The notes: generated by a model from the sequence alone, not told the origin. A DNA stretch of 8,858 nt from Campylobacteraceae bacterium (GCA_027079365.1 JALWVW010000014.1:1-8858); one strand, 5' to 3'. Shown: positions 1-6,353, counted from the stretch's first letter. Numbers and translations are program-made.

Positions 1-163
1 AGTTGTCAATTGCCATATAGCCTATGGTGCCGATCAGCATGACCAAAATCGTGAGGATAAAAGGGAGTCTAAAGGGTGCTAAATGACCATAGAATTCATC
101 ATTGAGGGTAATATGTGGTTTGGGGGAGGTTTTCCAGCCGAGAAACTCTTTTGGGGTTTTCAT
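1..163 (-). CDS. Potassium channel protein, N-terminal fragment
   Basis: Reading leftward from the ATG at 161-163, the frame stays open to the window edge (54 codons). The peptide begins MKTPKEFLGWKTSPKPHI, then a short polar stretch with NDEFYGHLAPFRLP, then one hydrophobic segment (about residues 36-51) that looks like the first membrane helix. This start, with a polar N-terminus leading to 'PFRLP' and a helix, resembles the single-subunit potassium channel proteins (two helices around a pore, then a cytoplasmic NAD-binding regulatory domain) encoded beside rpmB in Helicobacter and related genomes. The pore and RCK/TrkA_N regions lie outside the window, so selectivity cannot be verified. 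No clear Shine-Dalgarno precedes the ATG; the gene starts 38 bases after the rpmB stop and is probably co-transcribed with it. The identification rests on one helix plus neighbourhood. Confidence 0.6.
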   Translation of the reverse strand, partial: MKTPKEFLGWKTSPKPHITLNDEFYGHLAPFRLPFILTILVMLIGTIGYMAIDN

Positions 164-201
164 CGTGTGGGAGGGTTGGGTGTGGTTCTCCGAGAGAGAA
201 C

Positions 202-408
202 CTAAGCGATCTCTGCTTGTGCTGCTTTCTTCTTCATGGTTCTGAGAGTAGAAGCGGCTACTTTGATCTTCTTTCTTGTTCCATCCTCAAGTGTGATCCT
301 AACGGTTCTGAGGTTTGGAAGCTGTCTTCTTTTTGTGTGATTTTTTGCGTGTGATACATTGTTTCCTACCAATGGACCTTTGCCTGTTACTTGACATCTT
401 CTTGACAT
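202..408 (-). CDS. rpmB: 50S ribosomal protein bL28
   Basis: This 68-residue protein is a structural component of the large ribosomal subunit. It has the L28 signature in order: the N-terminal CQVTGKGP (residues 5-12), GNNVSHA then TKRRQLPNL (about 15-33), and a C-terminal half with the family pattern VRITLEDGT...KIKVAASTLRTMKK. Length fits the family (about 60-78 residues). Only one cysteine (C5) is present, so this is the form without the zinc-binding CxxC pair. AAGG about 8 bases before the ATG is a plausible ribosome binding site. The gene diverges from rpe and is followed by the potassium channel gene on the same strand. The rpmB-rpe-dnaQ neighbourhood is, from memory, also seen in Campylobacter. 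Confidence 0.97.
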   Translation of the reverse strand: MSRRCQVTGKGPLVGNNVSHAKNHTKRRQLPNLRTVRITLEDGTRKKIKVAASTLRTMKKKAAQAEIA

Positions 409-448
409 GATAAAGCCTTTTTATTTTGATTTTAGGGATTCTCTTTAC

Positions 449-473
449 TCTATTACCAAAATTTGGCAATAGA
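449..473 (-). promoter_or_regulatory. Palindrome in the rpmB leader
   Basis: The plus strand reads CTATTACCAAA, one A, TTTGGCAATAG (450-472), an 11+1+11 palindrome with a single mismatch, extended by one more T/A pair on each side. On the rpmB transcript the mismatch becomes a G-U pair, giving a stem of about 10 pairs with a 3-base loop. It lies between the predicted rpmB -10 box and the start codon, so it could be a repressor operator or an RNA hairpin in the 5' leader. Which one cannot be decided from the sequence. Confidence 0.5.
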
Positions 474-484
474 AAAGTTTTGCG

Positions 485-490
485 ATTATA
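485..490 (-). promoter_or_regulatory. Probable rpmB -10 box (TATAAT)
   Basis: Read on the minus strand this is a perfect TATAAT preceded by AGGC. It lies 76 bases before the rpmB start codon and would give a leader of about 70 bases. No good TTGACA-like -35 box lies 17 bases upstream, as is usual for sigma-70 promoters of Campylobacterota. The would-be -35 region falls in the left arm of the 504-563 inverted repeat. Confidence 0.6.
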
Positions 491-503
491 GCCTAAATTG
501 CTT

Positions 504-563
504 AAGAAAACCTCTAATAATAGGTGATACCCACAACATTAGCTAATTGTTAGAGGTTTTCTT
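504..563. repeat. 14-bp perfect inverted repeat between rpmB and rpe
   Basis: AAGAAAACCTCTAA (504-517) and its exact complement TTAGAGGTTTTCTT (550-563) flank a 32-base centre. The centre holds smaller palindromes: GGTGATACC (523-531) and ATTAGCTAAT (539-548). The structure sits between the two divergent -10 boxes. A 12-bp direct repeat, TAGAAAAGTTTT, lies on either side of it (470-481 and 569-580). There is no run of T after either arm, so it does not look like an ordinary terminator. It could be a paired operator for both promoters or the remnant of a small element. Confidence 0.6.
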
Positions 564-589
564 GAAAGTAGAAAAGTTTTACAACTCTG

Positions 590-598
590 TGGTATAAT
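590..598 (+). promoter_or_regulatory. Probable rpe promoter, extended -10
   Basis: The sequence TGG-TATAAT is a perfect -10 hexamer (593-598) with the TG of an extended -10. It lies 30 bases before the rpe ATG, so the leader would be about 24 bases. AAGG at 618-621, 7 bases before the ATG, is the ribosome binding site. No convincing -35 hexamer is seen. Confidence 0.7.
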
Positions 599-628
599 CT
601 TAAATATTTTAGTCATAAAAGGTATTTC

Positions 629-1270
629 ATGCAGGTAGCACCCAGTATATTGTCAGCAGATTTCGGACATTTGGCACGGGATGTTGAAGCGATTTGTGAG
701 GGTGGCTGCGATCTGGTACATGTGGATGTGATGGATGGACACTTTGTTCCCAATCTAACGATCGGACCTGTCGTGGTCGAGGCAGTTGCCAAGGTAGCAA
801 CCAAACCACTGGATATTCATTTGATGGTGGAGAACAACAGCTTCTTTGTGGATCTCTTTGCGCCGCTGAAACCAGCATATATCTCTTTTCACAGTGAGGA
901 GGAGAAGCATCCTCATCGGTTGATCCAAAAGATTCGGGCACTGGGCATCAAACCGGCGATCGTACTCAATCCTCATACGCCGCCAGAGGCGATTGAGTAC
1001 CTGTTGGCAGATCTGGATATGGTGCTGCTAATGTCTGTCAACCCAGGATTTGGAGGGCAGGCCTTTATTCCCTCTGTGATCGACAAGGCCAAGCGCCTCA
1101 AAACCTTGATCATGAAACATAATCCAGCGTGTCTTATCGAAGTAGATGGTGGTGTCAATGATGTTAATGTCAAGCAGTTGTCAGAGGCAGGGGTTGATGT
1201 GGTGGTGGCAGGATCTTTTGTCTACAAACATCCTGATGGGATTAAAGTAGCAATCGCCTCTTTGAGATAG
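629..1270 (+). CDS. rpe: Ribulose-phosphate 3-epimerase
   Basis: This enzyme interconverts D-ribulose 5-phosphate and D-xylulose 5-phosphate in the non-oxidative pentose phosphate pathway (cytoplasm). The 213 residues cover the full TIM barrel at the usual family length. Visible landmarks are APSILSADF (4-12, with S9), HVDVMDGHFVPN (31-42, with metal ligand and catalytic D33), DIHLMV (62-67, with H64), MSVNPGFGGQ (135-144), the second catalytic aspartate in EVDGGV (D173) and the phosphate-binding AGS near the C-terminus. The start is supported by AAGG 7 bases upstream and by the family N-terminus. The stop is followed without a gap by a REPIN and then trpF on the same strand, so trpF and the exonuclease gene are probably read from the rpe promoter, with the REPIN hairpin between. 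Confidence 0.97.
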   Translation: MQVAPSILSADFGHLARDVEAICEGGCDLVHVDVMDGHFVPNLTIGPVVVEAVAKVATKPLDIHLMVENNSFFVDLFAPLKPAYISFHSEEEKHPHRLIQKIRALGIKPAIVLNPHTPPEAIEYLLADLDMVLLMSVNPGFGGQAFIPSVIDKAKRLKTLIMKHNPACLIEVDGGVNDVNVKQLSEAGVDVVVAGSFVYKHPDGIKVAIASLR

Positions 1271-1347
1271 CGTAGGGTGCGTTTGCTAACGCACCTTGAG
1301 TTTAATTTTTTTGCGAGCCAAAGGTGTGTTGGCAAACACACCCTACG
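1271..1347. repeat. REPIN (inverted REP doublet) between rpe and trpF
   Basis: Two REP-like units face each other. The left has GTAG (1272-1275) then a 20-base palindrome (1276-1295) with arms GGTGCGTT/AACGCACC around TGCT. The right is its inverted counterpart (1323-1342) with arms GGTGTGTT/AACACACC, followed by CTAC (1343-1346), the complement of GTAG. The AT-rich spacer is 27 bases. The outer 25 bases of the two ends match at 22 positions when one is inverted, so the whole can fold as one long hairpin or two short ones. A GTAG tetranucleotide next to an imperfect palindrome is the published hallmark of REPs mobilised by RAYT (TnpA-REP) transposases; no such gene is in this window. Confidence 0.85.
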
Positions 1348-1357
1348 AAAGGGGCAT

Positions 1358-1948
1358 ATGAAAGTCAAAATTTGCGGTATTACCAATCTCAATGACGCAC
1401 TCCATGCGGTCTATGCAGGTGCCGATGCCTTAGGATTTGTCTTTTATGAAAAATCCCCCCGTTTTATCAGCCCTCATGATGCCAAGCAGATTATTGACCA
1501 ACTCCCCCCATTTGTGGAGAAGGTGGGGTTGTTTGTAGAAAAGAGTGCCTCGGAGATCGAACAGATCGCCACTGCCAGTCATATTACACTGGCACAGATC
1601 CATTTTGATGTGGATGAGGATTTTCTTGATCGTATTTCTTTTCCTACACTGCCTGTGGTGCGTGTCAAAGAGGTGGGGGATATCACCAGATTTTCGGACA
1701 GGTACCGTCTGGTAGATGCCTACTGCGAAGCCTATGGCGGTAGCGGAAAACAACTCAATCTGACATGGTTCGAGGGGAAGGATTGCTCCAAGATCATACT
1801 GGCAGGAGGGCTTGACAGCGAGAATATACTGGGACTGGGAAGATATGGATTTTATGGTCTGGATGTGAGTTCTGGTACCGAAGGGTACAAGGGTATCAAG
1901 GATCATAAGAAAGTAGAAAGGTTTATCGCCCATGCAAAATCTCTTTGA
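1358..1948 (+). CDS. trpF: Phosphoribosylanthranilate isomerase
   Basis: TrpF converts N-(5-phosphoribosyl)anthranilate to CdRP, the third step of tryptophan synthesis. From the ATG at 1358 the protein has 196 residues, a normal length, and starts MKVKICGIT with the catalytic cysteine C6. The second catalytic residue is D120 in LVDAY, followed by the family's YGGSGK. The phosphate-binding motifs AGGL and DVSSGTEG...KGIKDH near the C-terminus are intact. AAAGGGG lies just before this ATG. The frame stays open to an upstream ATG at 1277, but that extension would be encoded by the REPIN and is not part of the family. The gene sits apart from other trp genes, between rpe and an exonuclease gene whose start it overlaps by 17 bases. 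Confidence 0.96.
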   Translation: MKVKICGITNLNDALHAVYAGADALGFVFYEKSPRFISPHDAKQIIDQLPPFVEKVGLFVEKSASEIEQIATASHITLAQIHFDVDEDFLDRISFPTLPVVRVKEVGDITRFSDRYRLVDAYCEAYGGSGKQLNLTWFEGKDCSKIILAGGLDSENILGLGRYGFYGLDVSSGTEGYKGIKDHKKVERFIAHAKSL

Positions 1949-2732
1949 GGAGCTGACAGCAGCATTTCGCAGGAATGAGGGCAAACTCTCTCCTGAGGCC
2001 TATGAGCGGATTGTCCGCAAGCACTGCTCGCTGTTTGAGGACAGTGATACGATTTTTATCCTGCTGCAGGCATCAGGCTATCCTATCGTGGAGCAGGTGG
2101 ATGGCTATGCCAACAAGACCTTTTTTACCCCCTACGAAAAACAGCGCTACTGTGTGGTTGATATCGAAACCAATGGCAGTAAACCGGGGACTTCGCAGGT
2201 CATAGAGATCGGTGCAGTCATGGTAGAAGAAGGAGAGGTGATTGACAGGCTGGAGACTTTTGTGGAGTGTGCCTACCTCCCTGAGCATATCACCAAGATC
2301 ACGGGTATAGAACCAGAGGATCTCATCGGTGTTCCCAGCCGCAAAGAGGCATTGATGCGCTTGCGTACATTTATGGAGGATGCCGTCTTTGTCGCACATA
2401 ATGCCAACTTCGACCACTCTTTTCTCAACGCCTCCTTCGATCGCTTTGGTCTGGGCACCATAGGTAACCCCAAGCTATGCACCATTGATCTGGCAAAAAG
2501 AACTTTCAAGAGTGAGCGTTACGGGTTGGCATACCTCAATGACTTTCTGAATATTGAAAACCATACCCATCACCGTGCCTACAGTGATGCACTCTCAGCA
2601 ACCAAAGTGATGTTCAAGAGTTTTGAGACGATCCCGGCATATGTCAAGACCACCGATGACCTGCTACGCTTTTCTATCTCTTCAATGAAAGCGCGGCATG
2701 CAAAAAGAGGATCTGTGCAAACACAGGCGTAA
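1932..2732 (+). CDS. DnaQ-like 3'-5' exonuclease (DEDDh family)
   Basis: This is a 266-residue protein with a DnaQ/epsilon-type exonuclease fold at about 72-235. All three Exo motifs are intact: VVDIETNG (D77, E79), HNANFDHSFL (D161), and HHRAYSDA (H214, D219), giving the full DEDDh set of metal-binding and catalytic residues. It should remove nucleotides from DNA 3' ends, as the proofreading subunit of DNA polymerase III or a related repair exonuclease. The N-terminal 70 residues lie outside the exonuclease domain and look mostly helical; I cannot name a family for them. The start overlaps the end of trpF by 17 bases, with AAAGG upstream inside trpF, implying translational coupling. A dnaQ-type gene next to rpe is a known arrangement in Campylobacter. 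The 3' end overlaps the convergent EI24 gene by 59 bases. Confidence 0.88.
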   Translation: MQNLFEELTAAFRRNEGKLSPEAYERIVRKHCSLFEDSDTIFILLQASGYPIVEQVDGYANKTFFTPYEKQRYCVVDIETNGSKPGTSQVIEIGAVMVEEGEVIDRLETFVECAYLPEHITKITGIEPEDLIGVPSRKEALMRLRTFMEDAVFVAHNANFDHSFLNASFDRFGLGTIGNPKLCTIDLAKRTFKSERYGLAYLNDFLNIENHTHHRAYSDALSATKVMFKSFETIPAYVKTTDDLLRFSISSMKARHAKRGSVQTQA

Positions 2733-3321
2733 AGATATTGAGCAGCGGCACATAGTTGAAAAGCGAGGCGACCATCGCCAGTGTCGTGGTTTTTCTACCC
2801 GTATCAATCTCTGCTTCGACGGAAAAAAGTGCAGAGACATCATAGATGGTAGGCCTTTTGATCAAGATAGACCAGAGATAGAGCATGATGGCTTGTCCTG
2901 CAATGGGTATAAAAAGTAGAGGAATAGCCGGGATAAATAGCAGCAAAAATATGCCTGTAGCCTTGAGTGTCAATAGTAGTGAGGTTGTCATATTGGGTGT
3001 ACCATTGGCAGGTACCTGTGGATAGTGCTTGCGTGCCAGTTGTCTGAGTAACTTCTCGCTTGTCAACGATGTCAACAAAGAGACAATGATAATAAAGAGA
3101 ATATAGACCAGCAGAATAGTTACCATCCCTGCCCCGGTAGTCTGTAGCCACTCCCAGGGTATCCAGCCCAGAAAAGAGGCAACAAATCCCGTAAGAGTGC
3201 CCCAAAACAGCCAGATAATGAGGAGAGAAATTCCCAGCGCCATGAGCGCTGTCTTGATAACATAGCCTATGACCTCTCTAGAGAAGAGATCTTGAAGACC
3301 TTTGGTGATGATGCTTTTCAT
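2674..3321 (-). CDS. EI24/CysZ-like integral membrane protein
   Basis: This 215-residue protein is strongly hydrophobic, with membrane segments at about 22-50, 63-86, 117-150 (broken by prolines in PAIPLLFIPIAG) and 182-210. The C-terminal pattern FNYVPLLNIFTPVFAQILFLHAAL resembles the end of the EI24 (etoposide-induced 2.4) domain family, which includes the sulfate transporter CysZ. No substrate can be assigned: sulfate uptake is known for some CysZ proteins but nothing here shows it. An AGGGAA ribosome binding site precedes the ATG and overlaps the stop codon of the upstream carbonic anhydrase-like gene, which ends only 9 bases away, so the two are likely co-translated. The last 59 bases overlap the 3' end of the convergent exonuclease gene. 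Confidence 0.75.
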   Translation of the reverse strand: MKSIITKGLQDLFSREVIGYVIKTALMALGISLLIIWLFWGTLTGFVASFLGWIPWEWLQTTGAGMVTILLVYILFIIIVSLLTSLTSEKLLRQLARKHYPQVPANGTPNMTTSLLLTLKATGIFLLLFIPAIPLLFIPIAGQAIMLYLWSILIKRPTIYDVSALFSVEAEIDTGRKTTTLAMVASLFNYVPLLNIFTPVFAQILFLHAALSLKR

Positions 3322-3330
3322 GAAATTTCC

Positions 3331-3867
3331 CTAAAGATATTCATTTTTAAATGTTACATAACGCCTAGCAGAAGCATAGAGTTCTGCCACCTCTCCATCG
3401 GTTAGTTCCCGTATTATTTTGGCAGGACTTCCCATGATGAGGCTTCGGGGTGGGAAGACCTTGTTTTTGGTAACCAGGCTGCCTGCACCTACGATGGATT
3501 CTCTGCCGATCACGGCACCATCGAGGATGGTGGCACTCATCCCGATCAGACAGGCATCTTCTAACGTGCAGCCATGCAGCATGACCCGGTGTCCCACGGT
3601 GACATCATCGCCTATGATGGTAGGGTTGCCGTCGCTTTTGTCTGGGTTTTTGTAGTGGGTGACATGTATCATGCTGAGATCCTGGATATTGCTTCGTGCA
3701 CCGATCTCTATGCGGTGCACATCCCCCCGCACCACACAGCCAAACCATACGGCACTCTCCTCGCCCATGGTGACATCTCCGATGAGCGTAGCACCTGGCG
3801 CGACCCAGGCATCTTTCTTCAGTATAGGTTTCTCTCCACGAAAGGGGAGTATGGTAGCAGTAGTCAT
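3331..3867 (-). CDS. Gamma carbonic anhydrase-like hexapeptide-repeat protein
   Basis: This 178-residue protein is a left-handed beta-helix of the YrdA/PaaY/gamma-carbonic anhydrase group. Hexapeptide-type turns run from about residue 20 to 150. The zinc-binding histidines of the group are in place: HVTH (68-71, with H71 the likely ligand) and GHRVMLHGC (H93 and H98). GSPAK (146-150) and a C-terminal helix ending in RYVTFKNEYL close the fold as in E. coli YrdA. Homologues are trimers with the zinc between subunits; some hydrate CO2, but for many the activity is unproven, so function is given at family level only. AAAGGA lies 5 bases before the ATG. It follows uvrB by 32 bases and precedes the EI24-like gene by 9 in an apparent operon. 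Confidence 0.9.
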   Translation of the reverse strand: MTTATILPFRGEKPILKKDAWVAPGATLIGDVTMGEESAVWFGCVVRGDVHRIEIGARSNIQDLSMIHVTHYKNPDKSDGNPTIIGDDVTVGHRVMLHGCTLEDACLIGMSATILDGAVIGRESIVGAGSLVTKNKVFPPRSLIMGSPAKIIRELTDGEVAELYASARRYVTFKNEYL

Positions 3868-3899
3868 GGGTATCCTTTTAGTATTTTATCGTTTCGTCA

Positions 3900-5873
3900 T
3901 TATAGTTTTTTGATCTTTGCGATCTCGTCTCTGAGTCTGGCAGCCTCTTCAAACTCCAGTTTCCTCGCAGCGACAAGCATTTTGGCCTTGAGCTCCTTGA
4001 GCAGTTTCTGGCGTTCGGCTTTGGGCATGCGGTCGAGTTTGGAGCGCTTATTGTAAAGCTCGCCTGCATCTTCAACCTTGAGGTCGGTATCTAGCTCTCG
4101 GATAGTGGTAGTGGGGGTGATACCGTGTATCTCATTGTAGGTGATCTGTTTGGCTCTACGCTCTTGGGTGATGTCGATACAGGCTTGCATGGATCGGGTG
4201 ATCTTTTTGGCATACATGAGGACTTTGCCATTGGCGTTTCTGGCACCTCTTCCAGAGGTCTGAATCAGGGCAGTCTGGCTTCGTAAAAATCCCTCTTTGT
4301 CTGCATCGAGTATGGCCACGAGGCTGACTTCAGGCAGATCGAGTCCCTCCCTGAGCAAGTTGATACCGATCAGGATATCAAACTCACCTAGTCGCAGAGA
4401 GCGGATGATCTGGTTGCGCTCTATGGCATCGAGATCTGAGTGCATATACTGCACCTTGAGCCCCAGATCATTGTAGTAGGTGCTGAGCTCCTCTGCCATC
4501 TTTTTGGTCAGCACGGTGACCAGTACCCGCTCGCCTCGACCAATCACCTCTTTCATGCGGTCATGCAGGTTTTCGACCTGGTAGGTGGAGTCGATCACTT
4601 CAATCTCAGGATCGAGCAGTCCTGTAGGGCGTACCACCTGCTCTGCTACGACGGAAGAGAGCCCCACTTCTAGTTCATTGGGTGTGGCAGAAGCGAAGAG
4701 ATAGTGCGGTGCCTTATGGATATACTCGTCAAACATCAGCGGGCGGTTGTCCAGCGCAGAGGGCAGACGAAAGCCATACTCTACCAGCACCTCTTTTCTC
4801 GAGCGGTCTCCCGCATACATCCCCCGAAACTGCGGTAGTGAGACATGAGACTCATCGACGATCACCAGATAGTCATCATGCATCACCTCAAAATAGTCCA
4901 TCATGGAGTAGGGGGTCTCTCCCGGTTTCTTCCCTGTAAGATGCCTGGAGTAGTTTTCAATGCCTTTGCACATACCCGTGGCTTCTATCATCTCCAGATC
5001 GAACTCTACCCGTTGCTTGAGACGGTTGTATTCCACCATCATATCCAGCCCTTTGTAGTAGGCGAGCCGTTCTGCCAGCTCCTCTTCGATACTTTTGACA
5101 GCCCGTGCCAGCTTCTCTTTGCCTACGATGAACTGATTGGCGGCATAGATAGTGGCCTCTTTGAGGGTTTCTCCTTTTTCTCCTGTCAGAGAGTTGAAGT
5201 GATAAATTGCTTCGATCTCATCTCCGAAAAACTCTACCCGTATCGCCAGCTCATCAGAGTAGGCAGGGTAGATGTCGATCACTTCACCGTTGACCCGGAA
5301 GTTGCCGATATCAAAAAAATCATCATTGCGCTTGTAGCCCATATCCACAAGCTTGAGCAGGAGGGCTTTTTGGTGGTACGCTTCGCCTACGACCAGTTTC
5401 TGTACGATGGTTTTGTAGTCTTCCGGCGAGCCCAGTCCGTAGTTGGCGGAGACCGAGGCGATAACGATGACATCTTTGTGGCTGAGTAGCGAAGCAGTGG
5501 TGGAGAGTCTGAGGCGCTCAAGCTCCTGATTGATAGAGCTGTCTTTCTCGATGAAGAGATCCTGTCGGGGGATATAGGCTTCAGGCTGATAGTAGTCATA
5601 GTAGCTGATGAAATACTCGACATGGTTGTTGGGGAAAAAGGAGCGAAACTCACTATAGAGCTGGGCAGCGAGGGTTTTGTTGTGGGTCATGATGAGGGTG
5701 GGTTTTTGGGTCGCCTCTATCACCTTTGCCATAGTATAGGTCTTGCCCGAGCCTGTGACACCCAGCAGGGTTTGGTAGCGGTTGCCCTCCTCTATAGATT
5801 GGCTGAGCTCTGCTATAGCTTCAGGTTGGTCGCCGGAGGGAGCGTAGGGGCTGCTTACAAGGAATTTTTTCAT
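3900..5873 (-). CDS. uvrB: Excinuclease ABC subunit B
   Basis: UvrB is the damage-verifying helicase-like subunit of nucleotide excision repair. It is loaded by UvrA at lesions and then recruits UvrC. The 657 residues are full length. In order: Walker A GVTGSGKT (38-45); the damage-probing beta-hairpin YYDYYQPEAYIPRQD (91-105); Walker B DESH (340-343); helicase motif V region GINLLREGLDLPEV (503-516); motif VI QTSGRGARN (538-546); and a C-terminal UVR domain (about 625-657) that contacts UvrC. Motif VI differs slightly from the usual QTxGRAARN. The AAGGAG ribosome binding site, 6 bases before the ATG, lies inside a perfect 12-bp stem (see 5852-5892). A four-helix-bundle cassette lies immediately upstream on the same strand, and the carbonic anhydrase-like gene follows. 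Confidence 0.98.
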   Translation of the reverse strand: MKKFLVSSPYAPSGDQPEAIAELSQSIEEGNRYQTLLGVTGSGKTYTMAKVIEATQKPTLIMTHNKTLAAQLYSEFRSFFPNNHVEYFISYYDYYQPEAYIPRQDLFIEKDSSINQELERLRLSTTASLLSHKDVIVIASVSANYGLGSPEDYKTIVQKLVVGEAYHQKALLLKLVDMGYKRNDDFFDIGNFRVNGEVIDIYPAYSDELAIRVEFFGDEIEAIYHFNSLTGEKGETLKEATIYAANQFIVGKEKLARAVKSIEEELAERLAYYKGLDMMVEYNRLKQRVEFDLEMIEATGMCKGIENYSRHLTGKKPGETPYSMMDYFEVMHDDYLVIVDESHVSLPQFRGMYAGDRSRKEVLVEYGFRLPSALDNRPLMFDEYIHKAPHYLFASATPNELEVGLSSVVAEQVVRPTGLLDPEIEVIDSTYQVENLHDRMKEVIGRGERVLVTVLTKKMAEELSTYYNDLGLKVQYMHSDLDAIERNQIIRSLRLGEFDILIGINLLREGLDLPEVSLVAILDADKEGFLRSQTALIQTSGRGARNANGKVLMYAKKITRSMQACIDITQERRAKQITYNEIHGITPTTTIRELDTDLKVEDAGELYNKRSKLDRMPKAERQKLLKELKAKMLVAARKLEFEEAARLRDEIAKIKKL

Positions 5874-5892
5874 GAAGAACTCCTTGTAAGCA
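5852..5892 (-). promoter_or_regulatory. Hairpin sequestering the uvrB ribosome binding site
   Basis: On the uvrB transcript, TGCTTACAAGGA (5892 to 5881) is exactly complementary to TCCTTGTAAGCA (5863 to 5852), giving a 12-bp perfect stem with a 17-base loop. The AAGGA of the ribosome binding site is paired in the stem and the AUG lies in the loop. The 3' arm is formed by uvrB codons 4-7 (F-L-V-S), so it is coding as well as structural. This geometry would lower translation initiation unless the stem is opened. The pairing is directly visible; a regulatory role is inferred. Confidence 0.65.
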
Positions 5893-5894
5893 AA

Positions 5895-5922
5895 TTAAAA
5901 ATTAAAAAGTAAAAAGTAAAAA
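5895..5922. repeat. Left heptad array, four copies of TTAAAAA/GTAAAAA
   Basis: Two copies of TTAAAAA followed by two of GTAAAAA run without gaps. The array lies between the uvrB ribosome binding site and the end of the four-helix-bundle gene. It is the inverted counterpart of the 6326-6353 array, with half the units diverged at one base. It is too short and too regular for a CRISPR array. Confidence 0.85.
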
Positions 5923-5937
5923 GGGTATGATTTGGCA

Positions 5938-6300
5938 TTATTTTTTGCTTTTTGTTTTGAGTTTCTTTATGATGGAGACAAGAAGTCCTATAATCTCTTT
6001 AATATCGCTTAGGAGACTGACATACATAGTTTCTGAGATAAAGTTTGTGTCATGGAGTAGATTGATCCAATATTTTGTCTCATTGGCTTCTTTCAGGCTG
6101 ACAGTGAGTTTGTTGATAAAGTCAGCATGAGATTGTGCAAATTCAGATTCACTTACCAAAGCACCTATGGAGGTGCCAGAACGCAAAATTTGTTTGCTAA
6201 GCACATACTCTTTCTTTTCCTTTGTAAGATACCGCGATAAATTGACCGCTCTTATAGCAAAAGCATAACTTTTTTGATGTAAAATATTATCTTTTTGCAC
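5938..6300 (-). CDS. Four-helix bundle protein (23S rRNA intervening sequence / S23 family)
   Basis: This 120-residue, mostly helical protein carries the family signature: KSYAFAIRAVNLSRYL (10-25), LRSGTSIGALVSES (39-52) and LKEANETKYWINLL (69-82), ending in a lysine-rich tail (IIKKLKTKSKK). The fold is a four-helix bundle related to the Avd accessory proteins of diversity-generating retroelements, where it binds nucleic acid; the role of stand-alone members is unknown. The start is a GTG at 6300 with GGGAG 7 bases upstream; a nearby ATG (6305) is out of frame. The gene is on the same strand as uvrB, ends 65 bases before it, and is flanked by inverted heptad arrays. No reverse transcriptase or variable-repeat target gene is in the window, so a diversity-generating retroelement is not supported. 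Confidence 0.9.
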   Translation of the reverse strand: MQKDNILHQKSYAFAIRAVNLSRYLTKEKKEYVLSKQILRSGTSIGALVSESEFAQSHADFINKLTVSLKEANETKYWINLLHDTNFISETMYVSLLSDIKEIIGLLVSIIKKLKTKSKK

Positions 6301-6325
6301 AGCATTGCTCCCAAAGTCTATCGTA

Positions 6326-6353
6326 TTTTTAATTTTTAATTTTTAATTTTTAA
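6326..6353. repeat. Right heptad array, four perfect copies of TTTTTAA
   Basis: Four uninterrupted copies of TTTTTAA (TTAAAAA on the other strand) lie just upstream of the four-helix-bundle gene and between it and the predicted divergent -10 boxes. They are inverted relative to the 5895-5922 array. On the minus strand this would be the start of the leader transcript. Confidence 0.9.

Noticed and set aside
115..354. Plus-strand open frame over rpmB
   Set aside because: It overlaps the certain rpmB gene and the channel gene start and has no family features.
1277..1357. Upstream in-frame extension of TrpF
   Set aside because: The 27 codons are encoded by the REPIN, lack a ribosome binding site and do not resemble TrpF, whose family start is the MKVKICG at 1358.
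1430..1984. 184-residue open frame antisense to trpF
   Set aside because: It is opposite trpF and the start of the exonuclease gene and shows no recognisable domain.
4845..5489. 214-residue open frame antisense to uvrB
   Set aside because: It lies wholly opposite a certain uvrB gene, has no ribosome binding site of note and its composition is that of a shadow frame.
5938..6300. Diversity-generating retroelement accessory gene (Avd)
   Set aside because: No reverse transcriptase, template repeat or variable repeat is in the window; the protein fits the stand-alone S23-type family.
6326..6353. CRISPR-like array
   Set aside because: The units are 7 bases with no spacers; it is a simple tandem repeat.
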